Of a stretch of DNA of 64,000 nucleotides, positions 11,389 to 25,434 are shown one piece after another. Each line of letters opens with the position of its first letter. Within the stretch, counting starts at the first letter, position 1. The stretch is from Amylostereum areolatum (lineage: Eukaryota; Basidiomycota; Agaricomycetes; Russulales; Stereaceae): NCBI GenBank assembly GCA_012932865.1, contig SAXG01000012.1, positions 868,001 through 932,000 on the forward strand. The letters are read 5' to 3'. Both the position numbers and the translations under genes were made by a program. The notes beneath the pieces were generated by a model. The model was not told the origin of the DNA and ran no database searches. It saw nothing but the letters and a program-made list of their open reading frames with translations.

Positions 11389-12765
11389 GTTGAACTTTCC
11401 AGGTCGGCGTTCTTCCTCCTGTGTCATCCATGGAACGTCAATCTCCGATGGAACCGTCGCTTCGAATGATCGGTGGCTGTGCGGTTTCGAAGTGCCATAG
11501 CAAAAGCGCCAAAGTTCGAGCGTCTCTCTGAACGGACTGTCGTACGTCCGTGCCACCTGTGGGGTGTTTTACTTATAACCAGCCGTCGACATCGGTCCGA
11601 CTGTCTACTTGAAGCTCACAATGATCAAATCAACGACACCGGGATTGAACGACCTCGAGCTCCATTACCATTGTTTCTGTCTGCACCGCCGTGTACGCGG
11701 GAGTGTACTTTGGATTTCCGGACCAAGACTAGGTGCTCACGACGCAGTCGCATACGTATCGCTCCCTTCGACTCCGCTCAAGGACGAGCTGGCACACTCG
11801 GGCTTTCTTACTGTCCAGTCGATTATCAGCATTTATAACTCGGTGCGTGACTCGGCGCTGGTATACTTTGGCTTGTACATCACTGTATGAGGGAGACAGT
11901 CGACGGTGAATGGCACACTCGTTTCCAGTAATAACACCGCGCCAACCTGAAGGCAACCCGTCCTCATCGCCATGTACGCCGCGAGAGTAGTGTCACGGTC
12001 TCAGACTTGACTAGAGGTATCAGACTGCCGAATGCCCCCTCCACCATCTGTCTCGTTGCCAGTCATGAATGCACACTTTCACTGCTAACGGCGTCGCTGT
12101 ATCGGTTTACAGGACGCAATCTCTCGCTGTTTGTTCAGTGACCGGATTTCGTCTTTCAATCCCCCGACGGGCCATCTTCACATGCATCCAAGGCTGTTCA
12201 TACGTCGCTCAGGCGGTTACATGTACCACACCCACGACAGAAGCGTCTTTCCGGTGTTTCTTTCAAATTGGTATGCTCCAAATTGACCATTTACGCTTAC
12301 TCGCGGAACCATGTTGCTCAGCAAAGCATATCGCTGAGATGTTGTGCACGCCCGCTGGGAGCAGGATACGTCATCCTCGGCGACTCGAGGTTCGGAAGCC
12401 TGTTTATGTGAATTTATTCAGACCCGTCTGAAATATTGTTCGACTCAGCTCTGTCTTTCATTCACCGGCCTTTCCCCACGCACCATGGTCGTTTCAACGT
12501 CTATCACGGGCAGATTGTACGGTAATGTGTTCATTACCTGAATGTTGGTTTTCGACAATGCGCATATGATGGGTGGAGTCAAACAAGGCTGGAAGATCGG
12601 GCCTCTTTCTTCCAATCACAGTCTCTGGTGGCCGTCCTGCTCACTGGTGATTACGATCTGGACCCCTTTTTTTCCTGCAGTCCAACTGTCCAATGCCAGT
12701 GTCGCACTCGGCTAGGGATGCTGACACTTGCATCTATTAGGAGGCCGTGCTGCTTTTCGCATCAA
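11389..12765. other. Right flank of the transposon, no firm gene
   Basis: A minus-strand frame is open from 11556 to the transposon edge (57 codons, acidic and aromatic: ELWRFCYG, EIDVPWMTQEEERR). It is in phase with the frame at 3930-4181 and probably belongs to an interrupted gene that I do not recognise. The rest, up to the tRNA, holds only short frames without known domains. Confidence 0.35.
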
Positions 12766-12866
12766 GCCCGCCTAGCTCAATCGGATAGAGCGTCAGACTC
12801 TTAACAGGCGGGTTTCACTCCAAATTTGGAATCTGAAGGCTGCGAGTTCGACCCTCGCGGTGGGCT
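12766..12866 (+). tRNA. tRNA-Lys (CTT) with a 27-nt intron
   Basis: The acceptor stem GCCCGCC (12766-12772) pairs with GGTGGGC (12859-12865), with one G-U pair. The D arm GCTC/GAGC is intact. The anticodon stem TCAGA/TCTGA (12793-12797 and 12832-12836) encloses CT-CTT-AA, anticodon CTT at 12800-12802. The T arm is GCGAG-TTCGACC-CTCGC. The loop is interrupted after position 37 by 27 nt (12804-12830), the canonical eukaryotic tRNA intron site. The discriminator base is T, as in yeast tRNA-Lys(CUU). Confidence 0.93.
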
Positions 12867-13409
12867 AGTTTTTGGCATTTGCGAGTTCGACCCTCTGGAT
12901 AGGCTACGTAGTGTTTTCCCTATTTTTCTCTCTAGAGTCTGGAGGCCGAGGAAAGTATCTTTCTGAGTTTCTTTCAAGTTCCTTGTGACTGGAAGTTTGA
13001 TTTGCATGTGCCCTACCATTGCATTGCAAGTGTTGAAATCAAATTATCAATAGGACCCTCCAGGTAAGTACTATGCAATCAGACCTGGGCAATTTTTACC
13101 GTGCTAACCACTACCACTGGAATCATCTCTAAGGACTCAGGATGCCTTCGTGCAAATGCTCAGTGGGTCTCAATGATTATCAAGGGGAGGAGAAGTCATG
13201 GATTTCTTTCAGGTTCGTAGCATACGAACACCTTGCTTCGATCACTCGAAATACTTGAGACTTATGCGATAGTCCACCCCATCTGAAAAAACACTTGCAG
13301 AACTTGATACATCAAAACGGACTAGGCAACAACATCCAAGCGAATAGACAATACAGTACTGATACTTTACATGATGCACAACAATCAACAACTTGGACGA
13401 ACAAGGAGG
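12867..13409. other. Intergenic, with a diverged copy of the tRNA 3' half
   Basis: Bases 12878-12906 repeat the tRNA T-arm and acceptor segment (12838-12866) at an offset of 40 bp. They share GCGAGTTCGACCCTC and the terminal GGCTA, with mismatches between. The remaining ~500 bp hold nothing recognisable and include the 3' flank of MCM5. Confidence 0.5.
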
Positions 13410-16359
<2,950 letters not shown>

Positions 16360-16389
16360 AACGATGGTAGCGGTGGCGGCGGAGGAAAG

Positions 16390-16436
16390 ACGCGTTCGGT
16401 TCAGACGCGCCTGTGGCAAATTGGGGTCTGACGCGT
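16390..16436 (-). promoter_or_regulatory. MCB boxes (ACGCGT) upstream of MCM5
   Basis: Two perfect ACGCGT palindromes (16390-16395 and 16431-16436) and one near match (ACGCGC, 16405-16410) lie 31-77 bases upstream of the MCM5 ATG, in the divergent MCM5/CSN6 promoter. MCB boxes bind MBF and drive G1/S transcription of replication genes in yeasts; the role here is inferred. Confidence 0.6.
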
Positions 16437-16652
16437 CCCACGTGCCGTTTTTATCCTTCACTTGTACTGCGACTGCACAACCCGCCACACGCTCCTCCGA
16501 ACCCGCATTCTCGACGAGTAACTCAGCACACTTATTGAAGGTACTTCTGAACGTCTATCTCATATGTCTCGTCTTTACCTGGGCTGCCACACCGTCTCAT
16601 ACTAACAGGATCTTTCGATAGATAGTCTTGTCGGTTGGACACAGCAAGCGTA

Positions 16653-18090
16653 ATGACCAGCATGGAAACTGATGAACTGCCGGTCGTGCTTCCTTCAAGC
16701 ACAATATCCGGGCTCTCTCTTTCCTTGTAAGGCTCACGAACGAATTGATGTACATTGATCTCATCGCTCTTAGACATCCTCTCCCTATTCTGAACATCTC
16801 AGAGCATCTCACTCGCTTACGATTGACCACTCAAACTAATCTACCTTTCGGTGAGTGGTACTATACATGTTGTCCCCCCTCGTGGTGATGACTGAGTAAC
16901 TCTGTAGTTATTGGCGCCCTTTTGGGAACACAGAATGGCCGTGAGGTGGATATCGTCAACAGCTTCGAGATTATCCTCGAGGCGGGACAGGACGTAGAGA
17001 AGATTGATCACGGCGTGCTCAATTCGAGGAAAGACCAATGTACGCACGTACCCGCTGTCCCACACAACACCCCTCATCCTTCAAATGCAGATAAGCAAGT
17101 GTTCCCGTCGCTGGAGTTCATTGGTTGGTACACAGTCGCAACCCACCCCACTGCGCGGCATATAACCCTTCATGAACAGGTGTGTTTTAAGTGATATCAA
17201 GTCGTGACTAGTACTAGACACAGAGTTTTTCTACCAGTTCACGCCGTACAGTTCCACGCCACTCCTTCTCATCCTGCAGCCATCGACCATCGCTACAGGC
17301 TCCTCCGACATAACAGCACAACACCTTCCCCTCAAGGCTTTTGAGCCTACCATCGAAATCAGAGATAGGACCTCTCGTTCTGTTTTCATTGAAGCTCCAT
17401 TCAGCGTGGAGACTGGAGAAGCGGAAAGAATTGCCGTAGATTGGACGGCGCGAGGAGGAGAGGGGGGCACTAGTCGTAAGCAACATCTTTCGATTGAGTC
17501 GAAGTATTGCTCAAGTTGTCCGCCAAGTCGAGTCACACTTGCAAACCCAACGTGCCGCCGTGAACATGTTGCATGACCGTATCAATGTTCTAGTCAAGTA
17601 TGTACGAGACGTCATAGCAGGTCAGTCAATGTTACTTCATTAGTGTATGGCCTGCATATACTCATCTACCTCACATTGCTAGGCGCCGCCACGAAGGATC
17701 ACGCCACAATACGGTCACTCTCTGCGCTGATTGCCTCGTTGCCCGCCAGTGATAACAAGGAGTTCCGCGAGGAGTTTGATACAGTGAGTATTTTCACTTC
17801 TTTTATATCGTCTACTAACCACATAATCTGCAGGAATACGAAGATGTCCAACTGACGGCATATCTATCAACATTGACCAAGTCGGTGAACGGCCTCAACG
17901 ATGTAGGTGGCGTACAACATCTCCTGGTTTTTTTTACTGAGACCATGTATGACAGCTTGTGGACAAACATATCGTCATGAACGCAGGTGGTGTCCGAGAA
18001 GAAAGATCAGGACCAGGGCCAAGGAGAAAAGGCATTCAGCCACGCGGTTTCGGTTCAACAATGTTAGGTGATTGGGATCGTATGCACTGA
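16653..18090 (+). CDS. CSN6: COP9 signalosome subunit 6
   Basis: Nine exons: 16653-16726, 16774-16850, 16908-17039, 17091-17179, 17226-17475, 17516-17620, 17683-17783, 17834-17902, 17956-18090. They give 343 residues, close to the usual CSN6 length. The N-terminal half is an MPN domain (HPLPILNISEHLTR, then VIGALLGTQNGREVDIVNSFEI and FIGWYTV). CSN6 is the MPN subunit without the catalytic JAMM residues; it pairs with CSN5 in the complex that removes NEDD8 from cullins. The C-terminal half (LVRQVESHLQTQRAAVNMLHDRI...) is the helical bundle segment. The intron before exon 5 uses the second AG of CAGAG, the only choice that keeps frame. It starts 293 bp from the divergent MCM5 ATG. Confidence 0.92.
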
Positions 18091-18226
18091 GTACGTTACC
18101 ACATATGATCTTGTCACGAATCCACAGTCGACGTGCCGTTTTGTAGCCCCAAACATGTATCAGTTGTAATATAGGATCGGCATTGTACAGTTGTTCGAGC
18201 TTCGAGGAGATAGTTAATACTTATCA

Positions 18227-20324
18227 TCACCGGGTCGGCTTGCAGTAGTGCTGTGATGGATCTTCGATTAGAGGCAGGGCGTGGGCTGATATAAACAAGG
18301 GCAGCCTCACGTTTAGGCGTCCAGCATGATGCATACTGTGAGTCTGAGTCCGACAATTCCATCCATACCTACGTATTGCATGTTGGTCGCGGCCCTTGGA
18401 CATTTCAGACAGAAAACGTACCAGCAACTTTCATCTGGTATACTTTCACCGGCTATGAGATACGGTAGGGGACATCAGGACAAAACGACGGTTCATTCTT
18501 TAACGATAGTCACGCGTACCTTGCTGCTTGGTGTTGACCCACCAGAAACATATGTGGCGTGTGATAAAAGTCTTGACACAGTCCATGCAAAGCCACTTGT
18601 CTTTCGACAGACCTTCTCCTCGGGCATGTGCTCCCTCGAATAATGCGTCCAGGAACACTGGAAGCAGAAATGTTTGAGCATTAAAGTGCTCCCTGAGCCG
18701 ATCTTTGTCAACGATGTTTCTGGGCAGTAAGCCAGGTATGCAATGCATAAGTATGTCGTTTGGGGATAGCGCTCCGTACAGAAGGTCCCAGTCTAGACCT
18801 GTGGATGAGTCGTGGTGGAAGGTGAGATATTTTCGTGCTCACTGCTCTCATTCCACAGGTTGTGGCCGTGGACTTGACCACATTGATCACCTATAAACTT
18901 GTTAGGGGACAAGTGTATATACAGGCAAACGATAGACGGTTACATTGATCCTGGTCATTTGGATTCTCAACCAGAATGGGCTTCAACCCCAAGGTGTTCG
19001 GATCAAGATCGCCGTCTACTTGTGCCAATGCATTCGAGACGAAATCTCCCCCGTGATCCTGAAAAAAGTTCACGAGAGGCTCCTCTTGGATTTCATCAAG
19101 TTTATCTCGACTCCTATCGATGATGCAAGAAACAATCTCTGGCGGTGTCAGTGCGACTACAGCCACGGGGGAGAGACCTTGCGCCGACATTTCTTAGAGA
19201 CCTCGGTGTTGAGTCAACTGTTGAAGCTTACCTTCAAACCCTCCATACAGAGCTACTTTCAACCACTCCACCACGGTCACACTAATGAAGCGGTACACAA
19301 CAGCAAATTCATTCTTGTCCGCTGATGAAGGGAGAAGTTGAAGGAGAAAAGCTTTCTGGTCTTCCAAAAGGTCGCGAACTTCATCCGACTCGTAGTCTTC
19401 TATGTCGTCTGCGATTTCATTCCATTTGTCCAAGAACTTCACCTGGAAAATCCAGAAGCGATAAAATGCTCTGCACAAGCGGTGGGATTCTACTTCTGAG
19501 AGTTTGCTGCCCCGGAACGCACGATCTTTACACCTGAGTAGCATGGTCGTATCCATTTCGATGATATACGTGAAGACGTATGACGATACGTACCTCTGAC
19601 TGAAGAAGACTTCGAGCTGATGGATCACTGTAGCATTCTCGCTGAGTATCTTGGCCTGACTCCAGTTGTGTCGGAAAAAAGGTTTTGACTTTATAATCTG
19701 TTTGGGTTGTAAGCGGTTGATAAGCTATCTTACCCGCAATTTCCAGCACTTGAATAGCCATACACGATTTGTAATCAGATTAAAAACCTCTTATAAGGTA
19801 CTTTATCACCTAAAAATGGCATGTTTATAATCAATTCAGGTTCAATTATAACCGTTATAAACCCCCACCCCCGATTAGACCAGATTAGATGATTATAACT
19901 GATTATAAAGCAATTCCCAAATTTCCGACATGGCGGGGCCGATGTCCTCCTCTTCGGTCTTCTTATTGGAGGTGAGTTCGGAGTCATCTTGAGAAGAAAG
20001 TTCGCGGAGAGAACGCAGTTGAAGGTGGCATAGCCTCGTTGCATCCGGAAGGGTGGTCCCAATCTCGTTAAAAGCGACTGCTTTGGTTATGGAGCGAGGG
20101 CGCGTCTTGTACACATTGTAAACGCTCTTCGATACGACGATAGTAGAACAGAGAGACCTAAGATTCGGGATGTAGCTCAAAAGGAGGTCGATAACATCTG
20201 GAGATGTCTTGTCAAGCATGGTGCTCAGGGGAAAGAGGAGAGTGCGACCAGCGATTCGAGCTGCCATAAACACAGCTTTGTCGCGAGTCACAGTTTCCCA
20301 CCACGTGACTCCTCTCGGTGCCAC
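18227..20324 (-). pseudogene. F-box family protein, interrupted by an AT-rich insertion
   Basis: The N-terminal exon (from ATG 20324) has an F-box-like segment, SPDVIDLLLSYIPNLRSLC, and runs to IWELLYN, where TAA stops it at the edge of an AT-rich insertion (~19770-19911). Beyond it, exons continue in the expected order: VIHQLEVFFSQR, ESHRLCRAFYRFWIF, PVAVVALTPPEIV, CMDCVKTFITRHIC, then YGWNCRTQTHSMHHAGRLN joined across an intron to HYCKPTR and a stop at 18227. This order and the C-terminal Cys/His motif match a large Agaricomycete F-box family. Removing the insertion would let the exon continue in frame to the GTAAG donor. Thus the gene is either recently broken or makes a short N-terminal protein. 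F-box proteins recruit substrates to SCF ubiquitin ligases; no substrate can be inferred. Confidence 0.6.
19769..19911. mobile_element. Possible MITE-like insertion in the F-box gene
   Basis: About 140 bp of very AT-rich sequence begins TTTGTAATCAGATTA and ends in the reverse complement of TTTATAATCAGTTAT, a short imperfect terminal inverted repeat. It also holds internal palindromes (TTATAACCGTTATAA). It adds an in-frame stop to the F-box exon. No clear target-site duplication was seen, so class and exact ends are uncertain. Confidence 0.4.
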
Positions 20325-20491
20325 GGTGGACGCGTTCTGGACGCGTTCTGGATGTGATGCTCCACTTAAGTACCGGCAGCTGCCCTTGTGCTGCTTGCCA
20401 TCCTCTTCTACCAGTTCGGTCGTTCTGATCAGTCACTAGGGTCTGGGATACAACATATAGGGACGTTCCTCCTACCCACTGCTCACATAAA

Positions 20492-21085
20492 ATGTCGGCT
20501 TCGACGCCTCTCTTGGGAGCAAGAGGGTTTTCAAGTTCCCCCTTGTTATGGCGTGCCGGAGCGCTCTTTGGTCAGCTGGATTCCTGTTCTCATCGAGTTC
20601 TGTGCTATGTTTTGACTTGGCCGCAGTCGCGACGGGAATGATCGCAGGGGCCTTTGGCTCGCACGGTCTCAAGGGAAGACCTGGCATAACTGCCGACAGG
20701 GTATCATCCTGGATGACAGCTGCTCATTACGCTGTAAGCTCCCCGTCCTAGTCATGTTTCCCATGACTGGCTCATTATATGTTTACACGACCAGGTTTTC
20801 AATGGACTCGGTCTTTTGTTGGTCTCGTCTCATCCCCGATTCGCCCTTCACCGGTTCGCGGGACCCGCCATCGCTGCTGGGGGCTTCTTATTCTCTACTT
20901 CCATAATGGCTCTTGTGCTGAACCGTGACCGGTAAGCGTTTTGTAATTGTGCGTGTTTGGTTTCGCGTTCTCTGAAGAAAATGTCATTCAGGTTCAAAGC
21001 CTTGGGCCCGATCACGCCTTTCGGAGGAGCTATCATGATCGCTGGGTGTGTTTGTTACCTCGACTTGCTGTACGTCGCTGAATAG
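20492..21085 (+). CDS. DUF423 / TMEM256-like small membrane protein
   Basis: Four exons (20492-20570, 20627-20733, 20795-20931, 20992-21085) give 138 residues. LLWRAGALF joins across intron 1 to VATGMIAGAFGSHGLKG, the family signature (glycine-rich first helix followed by FGSHGL). Further hydrophobic helices follow (VFNGLGLLLVSSH; AIAAGGFLFSTSIMALVL; FGGAIMIAGCVCYLDLL), giving about four membrane segments. The family occurs from bacteria (YgdD) to animals (TMEM256), and its function is unknown. The divergent start codon of the F-box gene lies 167 bp away. Confidence 0.85.
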
Positions 21086-21374
21086 ACAACCCAGATACCT
21101 TTCCCTTGTTTTCTAGTTGTCCAGGTGTGCTAGACATTGACCATCGTGCATGCGTGGGTGGTATAAATGCGGGTTGAATTTGTGGCTTCCTTGAAATGAG
21201 CTGTGTCTTGTCTCTGTATATGTAGGCGCCACTATGCAAACTCGGCGAGGAATAGACATCGCTGTTGGAAGAATGGCACCGTGTGAATCGTACAAAGCGT
21301 TGGGTGCTCTGAATGCGCGACAGACGGAAATAAGTACACGTTACACAAATCCTGGAACTTAACCTCAACCGTGC

Positions 21375-22289
21375 CTACGCCCCCACCGCCTCCATACTCG
21401 GCATGAATCCCTCTTTCAGGCTCCTCTCCAGCTTGCGTATCTCCTCGATGGACGTGGCCTTGGCGATGGCCGCCTTTACCTTGTCCGCTTCTTCCTTAGA
21501 CATGAGACGGCCAGCTTTGACGGACGAAGGTGCAGGTCGTGGTTCGTCTGTTGAGACGATCTGTTTTGTTGAATGTGTCGACACCGTCGTGGATAGCGTG
21601 GTGCCAAGAGCGTTCAAGAGGCCATCAGCCGTCAAGAACAATGTCTCGCCCGCCTTTCGCTCCTAAGTACGTGTATCCCGTGTCTTGAGCATGAAGGACC
21701 GAATCGAACACGAGGGAAGAGCGTACCTTGTCACGGATCCTCTGAAAATCCAAAACTCTCAGTCCTGGTAATCTCCAGGCAATCCATTCCCGATACCATT
21801 TCTTTTCCCTGACAGGATTTCCCAGCAGACTGAGATGCTTGAGGTTCCGTACCTCCCGCAGAGATTCGAGGTCGCCAAATTCGGAAACGTTGTTGTTGGT
21901 GAGGACGAGGGTAGTTAAATGTGGCGCTGAAAGATGGAGGGAGGAAGATATCGTGGATATTCGGTTGTTCGCGAGGAGAAGTGTACGGAGTCGCCTGAGG
22001 AGTGGAAGGTTGCCCAACACGACGATGGAATTATCTGTAAGATCAATTGCATCGTGCTGGTCCTGAGCACAGATCTAGGATAAGTTTTGCACATAGGGAC
22101 ACGAGAGTTCAGTGACGAACCCGGGTGACACCCAAGTTTTCGATGGCTGGGATTTTGTACCCTGCAAACCAAGGTGAACGCGAGCAGAATGAGAAGGCGG
22201 GGATACACACCTCTGAGATCGAGCTGGCGTTCCTTCAGTGGGTTGAGGGCAGACGGCGCCTGCGCGATGAGCTCTGGAGTGAGCTTCAT
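21375..22289 (-). CDS. LEA1: U2 small nuclear ribonucleoprotein A'
   Basis: Four exons (22211-22289, 22121-22161, 21727-22074, 21375-21662) give 251 residues, the usual length. The start MKLTPELIAQAPSALNPLKE is standard for U2A', as is the LRGYKIPAIENLG that follows across intron 1. Leucine-rich repeats follow (DAIDLTDNSIVVLGNLP, LRTLLLANNRI, LTTLVLTNNNV, LKHLSLLGNPV) with the LRR cap KKWYREWIAWRLPGLRVLDF. The C-terminal part is the expected charged tail. U2A' binds U2B'' and U2 snRNA stem-loop IV in the spliceosome. The LEA1 symbol follows the yeast orthologue. It is divergent from the SAC1 gene, with 139 bp between the two start codons. Confidence 0.92.
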
Positions 22290-22428
22290 AGCTGGGCGAG
22301 TGAAAGGAGATTTTGTGAAGATGGAGGCCGAACGTTGAATATGAAGGAAGCGCCTGTACAAACTCAGCCGATACCGCGTTTGCATCGCGCGTCGGCGCGA
22401 ACGCGTGTCATCCTCGACCACCTCCACC

Positions 22429-25144
22429 ATGAAGTCCCCCCATGAACGTCTGAGCTTGTGAGTCCCTTTGTCATTTTACCCCCACAGCTCGTTCGAATTC
22501 CTTCAAAGGTACCTCCAGGACGAAGAGACATATATCTTTGCCCCCTCCGAGTCCGGAGCGCGCCACCTTGTGGTACACAGAAACTCTGGGGATATCGTCC
22601 TTGCTGGTGCGCTTCCTGTCCTCTACTTTTTGCTGCCAAACTCAAGTCTCGAATAGCACCCAATGCCCAGGTTCCGGTCACAGCAAAGCGTTACGGGAAG
22701 ACAATATTTGGCATCCTCGGTCTTATATCACTGACCATATGTGCGTGTCAGTCAGGCGACTTGTTCCTTTTCGTTAACAGCTCTTTTCAGCGGAATATGT
22801 TATCGTGATCACTGGCAGGGAGCTCAGAGGAAAACTGCTGGGCCACTCCGTATACAAGGCTACCGACTTCGACATCCTTCCCCTGGAGCCAGGAATTTCC
22901 GTTTCGAATCCCCCGCACCCTGTTGAAGCCCACCTTTTGGCCCTAGTCAGGTCCCACCTTTCTAGCGGTATTTTCCTGTTCAGCTACGACTTCGACATCA
23001 CTCGCCGTCTACAGGCGCAATGGGTAGCCAGGGCGAAGGACGAAGGAAAGGCTTCATGGGAAGTGGTGCGTGATCATACGCTATCCTACTGTTCGATTTC
23101 CATTTATGAGAATCTTAGGTGGATGACCGATTCTTCTGGAACAAGTCAGTCCGACTGCACGAAACCTGTCCCCAGCAGTTCTTAACGGATTCTTAGGTTT
23201 CTTCAATCTCGTCTCATTGACATCAGCATATCGAATCCTCAGAACGGCGTACGTCACCAGCATGGCATCGTTTATTCCGCTAACATCCGCGTAGATTGGT
23301 TCCTATATACTTCCCGTTATCAATGGCTGTGGGTGATTGCATGCATTCTTGAAAATGCGTACTCAAACGTATCCTGCATCAGCGTTCGATATCCGGTCGA
23401 CGTCTATCAACGGCCGTAACATCCAACTCTGTCTTATCAGCCGGCGCTCGCGCTTCAGAGCTGGTACTCGGTACTTCCGTCGTGGTGTCGACCAAGAAGG
23501 GCACGTCGCTAACTTCAATGAAACCGAACAAATCGTGCTCGTGTCCTCGCAAGGCATAGCGGAGGATGTATGCACTACTCTCAGCTTTGTTCAAATCCGC
23601 GGCAGTGTTCCCGTGTTCTGGGCCGAGGTGAATACTTTGCGGTACAAACCGGACCTTCAAATTATGGACCTCCCGGGAGCTGTGAGCATGATAGTTTCCT
23701 GTAGTCCTCTCAAGATGCTGACGGCCATGCCTTCGAAGGTTGAAGCCACACGCCGTCATCTGCAAGAACAGGTTGCGCTCTACGGTAACTCCAGCCTTGT
23801 CAACCTCGTAGACCAAAAAGGCTACGAGAAACCTGTCAAGGAGGCGTACGAGCGATATGTAGCAGAGGTGTGTGCTGAATGCCATCGCCTTCTTCCGAAA
23901 CGCTAACAGACTCCTGGAGGCACGCGTTCCGGACGTCAGATACCAATACTTTGACTTCCACAACGAGTGCAAGCATATGAGATGGGATCGAATAAGCCTG
24001 CTCATCGACAGCCTCACAGAAGACTTGGAACGGGATGGGTACGATATCCTGTGCAGTAGACGTTGCCGAACTTCACTCATTGGCCGTGATCGCTTAGGTT
24101 CTTCCACGTTGACGCAGGCAAGCCCGACCCTGTCCGGTGGCAGATGGGAGTTGTGCGGACAAATTGTATGGATAACCTCGACCGTACCAATGTGGCGCAA
24201 GCTGCCGTCGCCAAATGGACGCTAAATCAGCAACTCAAAGAGGCGGGCGTCATATCAGGTACCGACAGCGTGGACAATTATGAAGATCTGAGTCGGCACC
24301 TCCGCGAGGGTATGGGCGATGGATATTCTCTTTCCTTTTCGAACCATTCATGCTTATGTCTACAGTGTGGTCTGATCATGCCAACTACATTTCAATGGCA
24401 TATGCCGGAACCGGTGCCTTGAAGACCGACTTTACACGAACAGGAAAGCGTACCCGTGAAGGTGCTTTCGAGGACCTCCAAAAATCTGTCGTTAGGTATC
24501 TTAAGAATAACTATTTTGACGGTGCACGACAAGTAAGTGCACTAGCTTCCACTCCAACGAATGCTGATCAAAGTCCAGGATGCGTACGACCTTATCACCG
24601 GGACGTGGATGCCTCGACGAAATCCGTCCTCAGCTCTTTTCCTCGTCACCGACAGCCGACCACTGGTCATACGTGCAGTGCGTGCACCCGACTTTTCCTT
24701 GTGCTGAATTCGCGCCTTACACGAGAGCTTATAGGTTCCTTACGTCCTCATGTTTTCACTGTTCATGATCCTTGCTGGACTTACCCTGCCGCGTACTTCG
24801 GGTCGGTGATCTGAGTATTGTCCAGTCGCATGTTTACTGACAATGTTGCAGACTACTCCCTTTTCTTTTACTTCTGCCTTTGGTTCAGCGTCTTCGGATC
24901 TTCTCTAGCGTTCATCTTTGTGTACGGGATCGACTACGTAGCCTGGCCGCGCCTGCTACCCCCTACGGACACCATCAACTACAACGGTGCCGGATTCCGT
25001 TCGGGCCAGAAAGGCAAAGGGCTTGGTGTCGATATTGGCAAGCTGAAAGAGGGGGCGAACGCTCAATGGATGGCGCATGGCGCCCGTCGTCCAGACAAGC
25101 AGATGGAGGAGATCGAATTGGGTACGAAGAGACATCTGGACTAG
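22429..25144 (+). CDS. SAC1: SAC1-type phosphoinositide phosphatase
   Basis: A multi-exon gene starting MKSPHERLS. Conserved blocks appear in order: [94 protein letters not shown] and [34 protein letters not shown] is the CX5R(T/S) catalytic P-loop, with Cys and Arg present. Near the C-terminus a hydrophobic stretch ([22 protein letters not shown]) gives the two-helix ER/Golgi anchor of Sac1. It dephosphorylates PI4P, controlling lipid transport and secretion. One junction uses the acceptor GAATAG (end 22655) rather than the nearer CAAG, because only this keeps frame into [14 protein letters not shown]. No frameshift seen. Confidence 0.92.
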
Positions 25145-25434
25145 AGGAGCGGATGCGTGGATCGGACCAGGGTGGCTGCGACTATGTTTCCCTATTATTT
25201 TTTCCTCGTAATGCGACACACAGATTGTATTTATGGACGTTGAAGGTCCCTTGTGCCGTGCATGGGCATAGCGGGCCAAAGGACTGTGTTGATACCCAAA
25301 ATGGGTGGAATTGGGACCGAAACACTGGTTTGACTTTGCGCCACCCGCCGTGTGCGAAACCAGTAGCACTGCTCACATCAACATTTTTCTCCGCCCTTCC
25401 ACTCGCGACACCCCTTCTTCTACCTCCCTCTACC

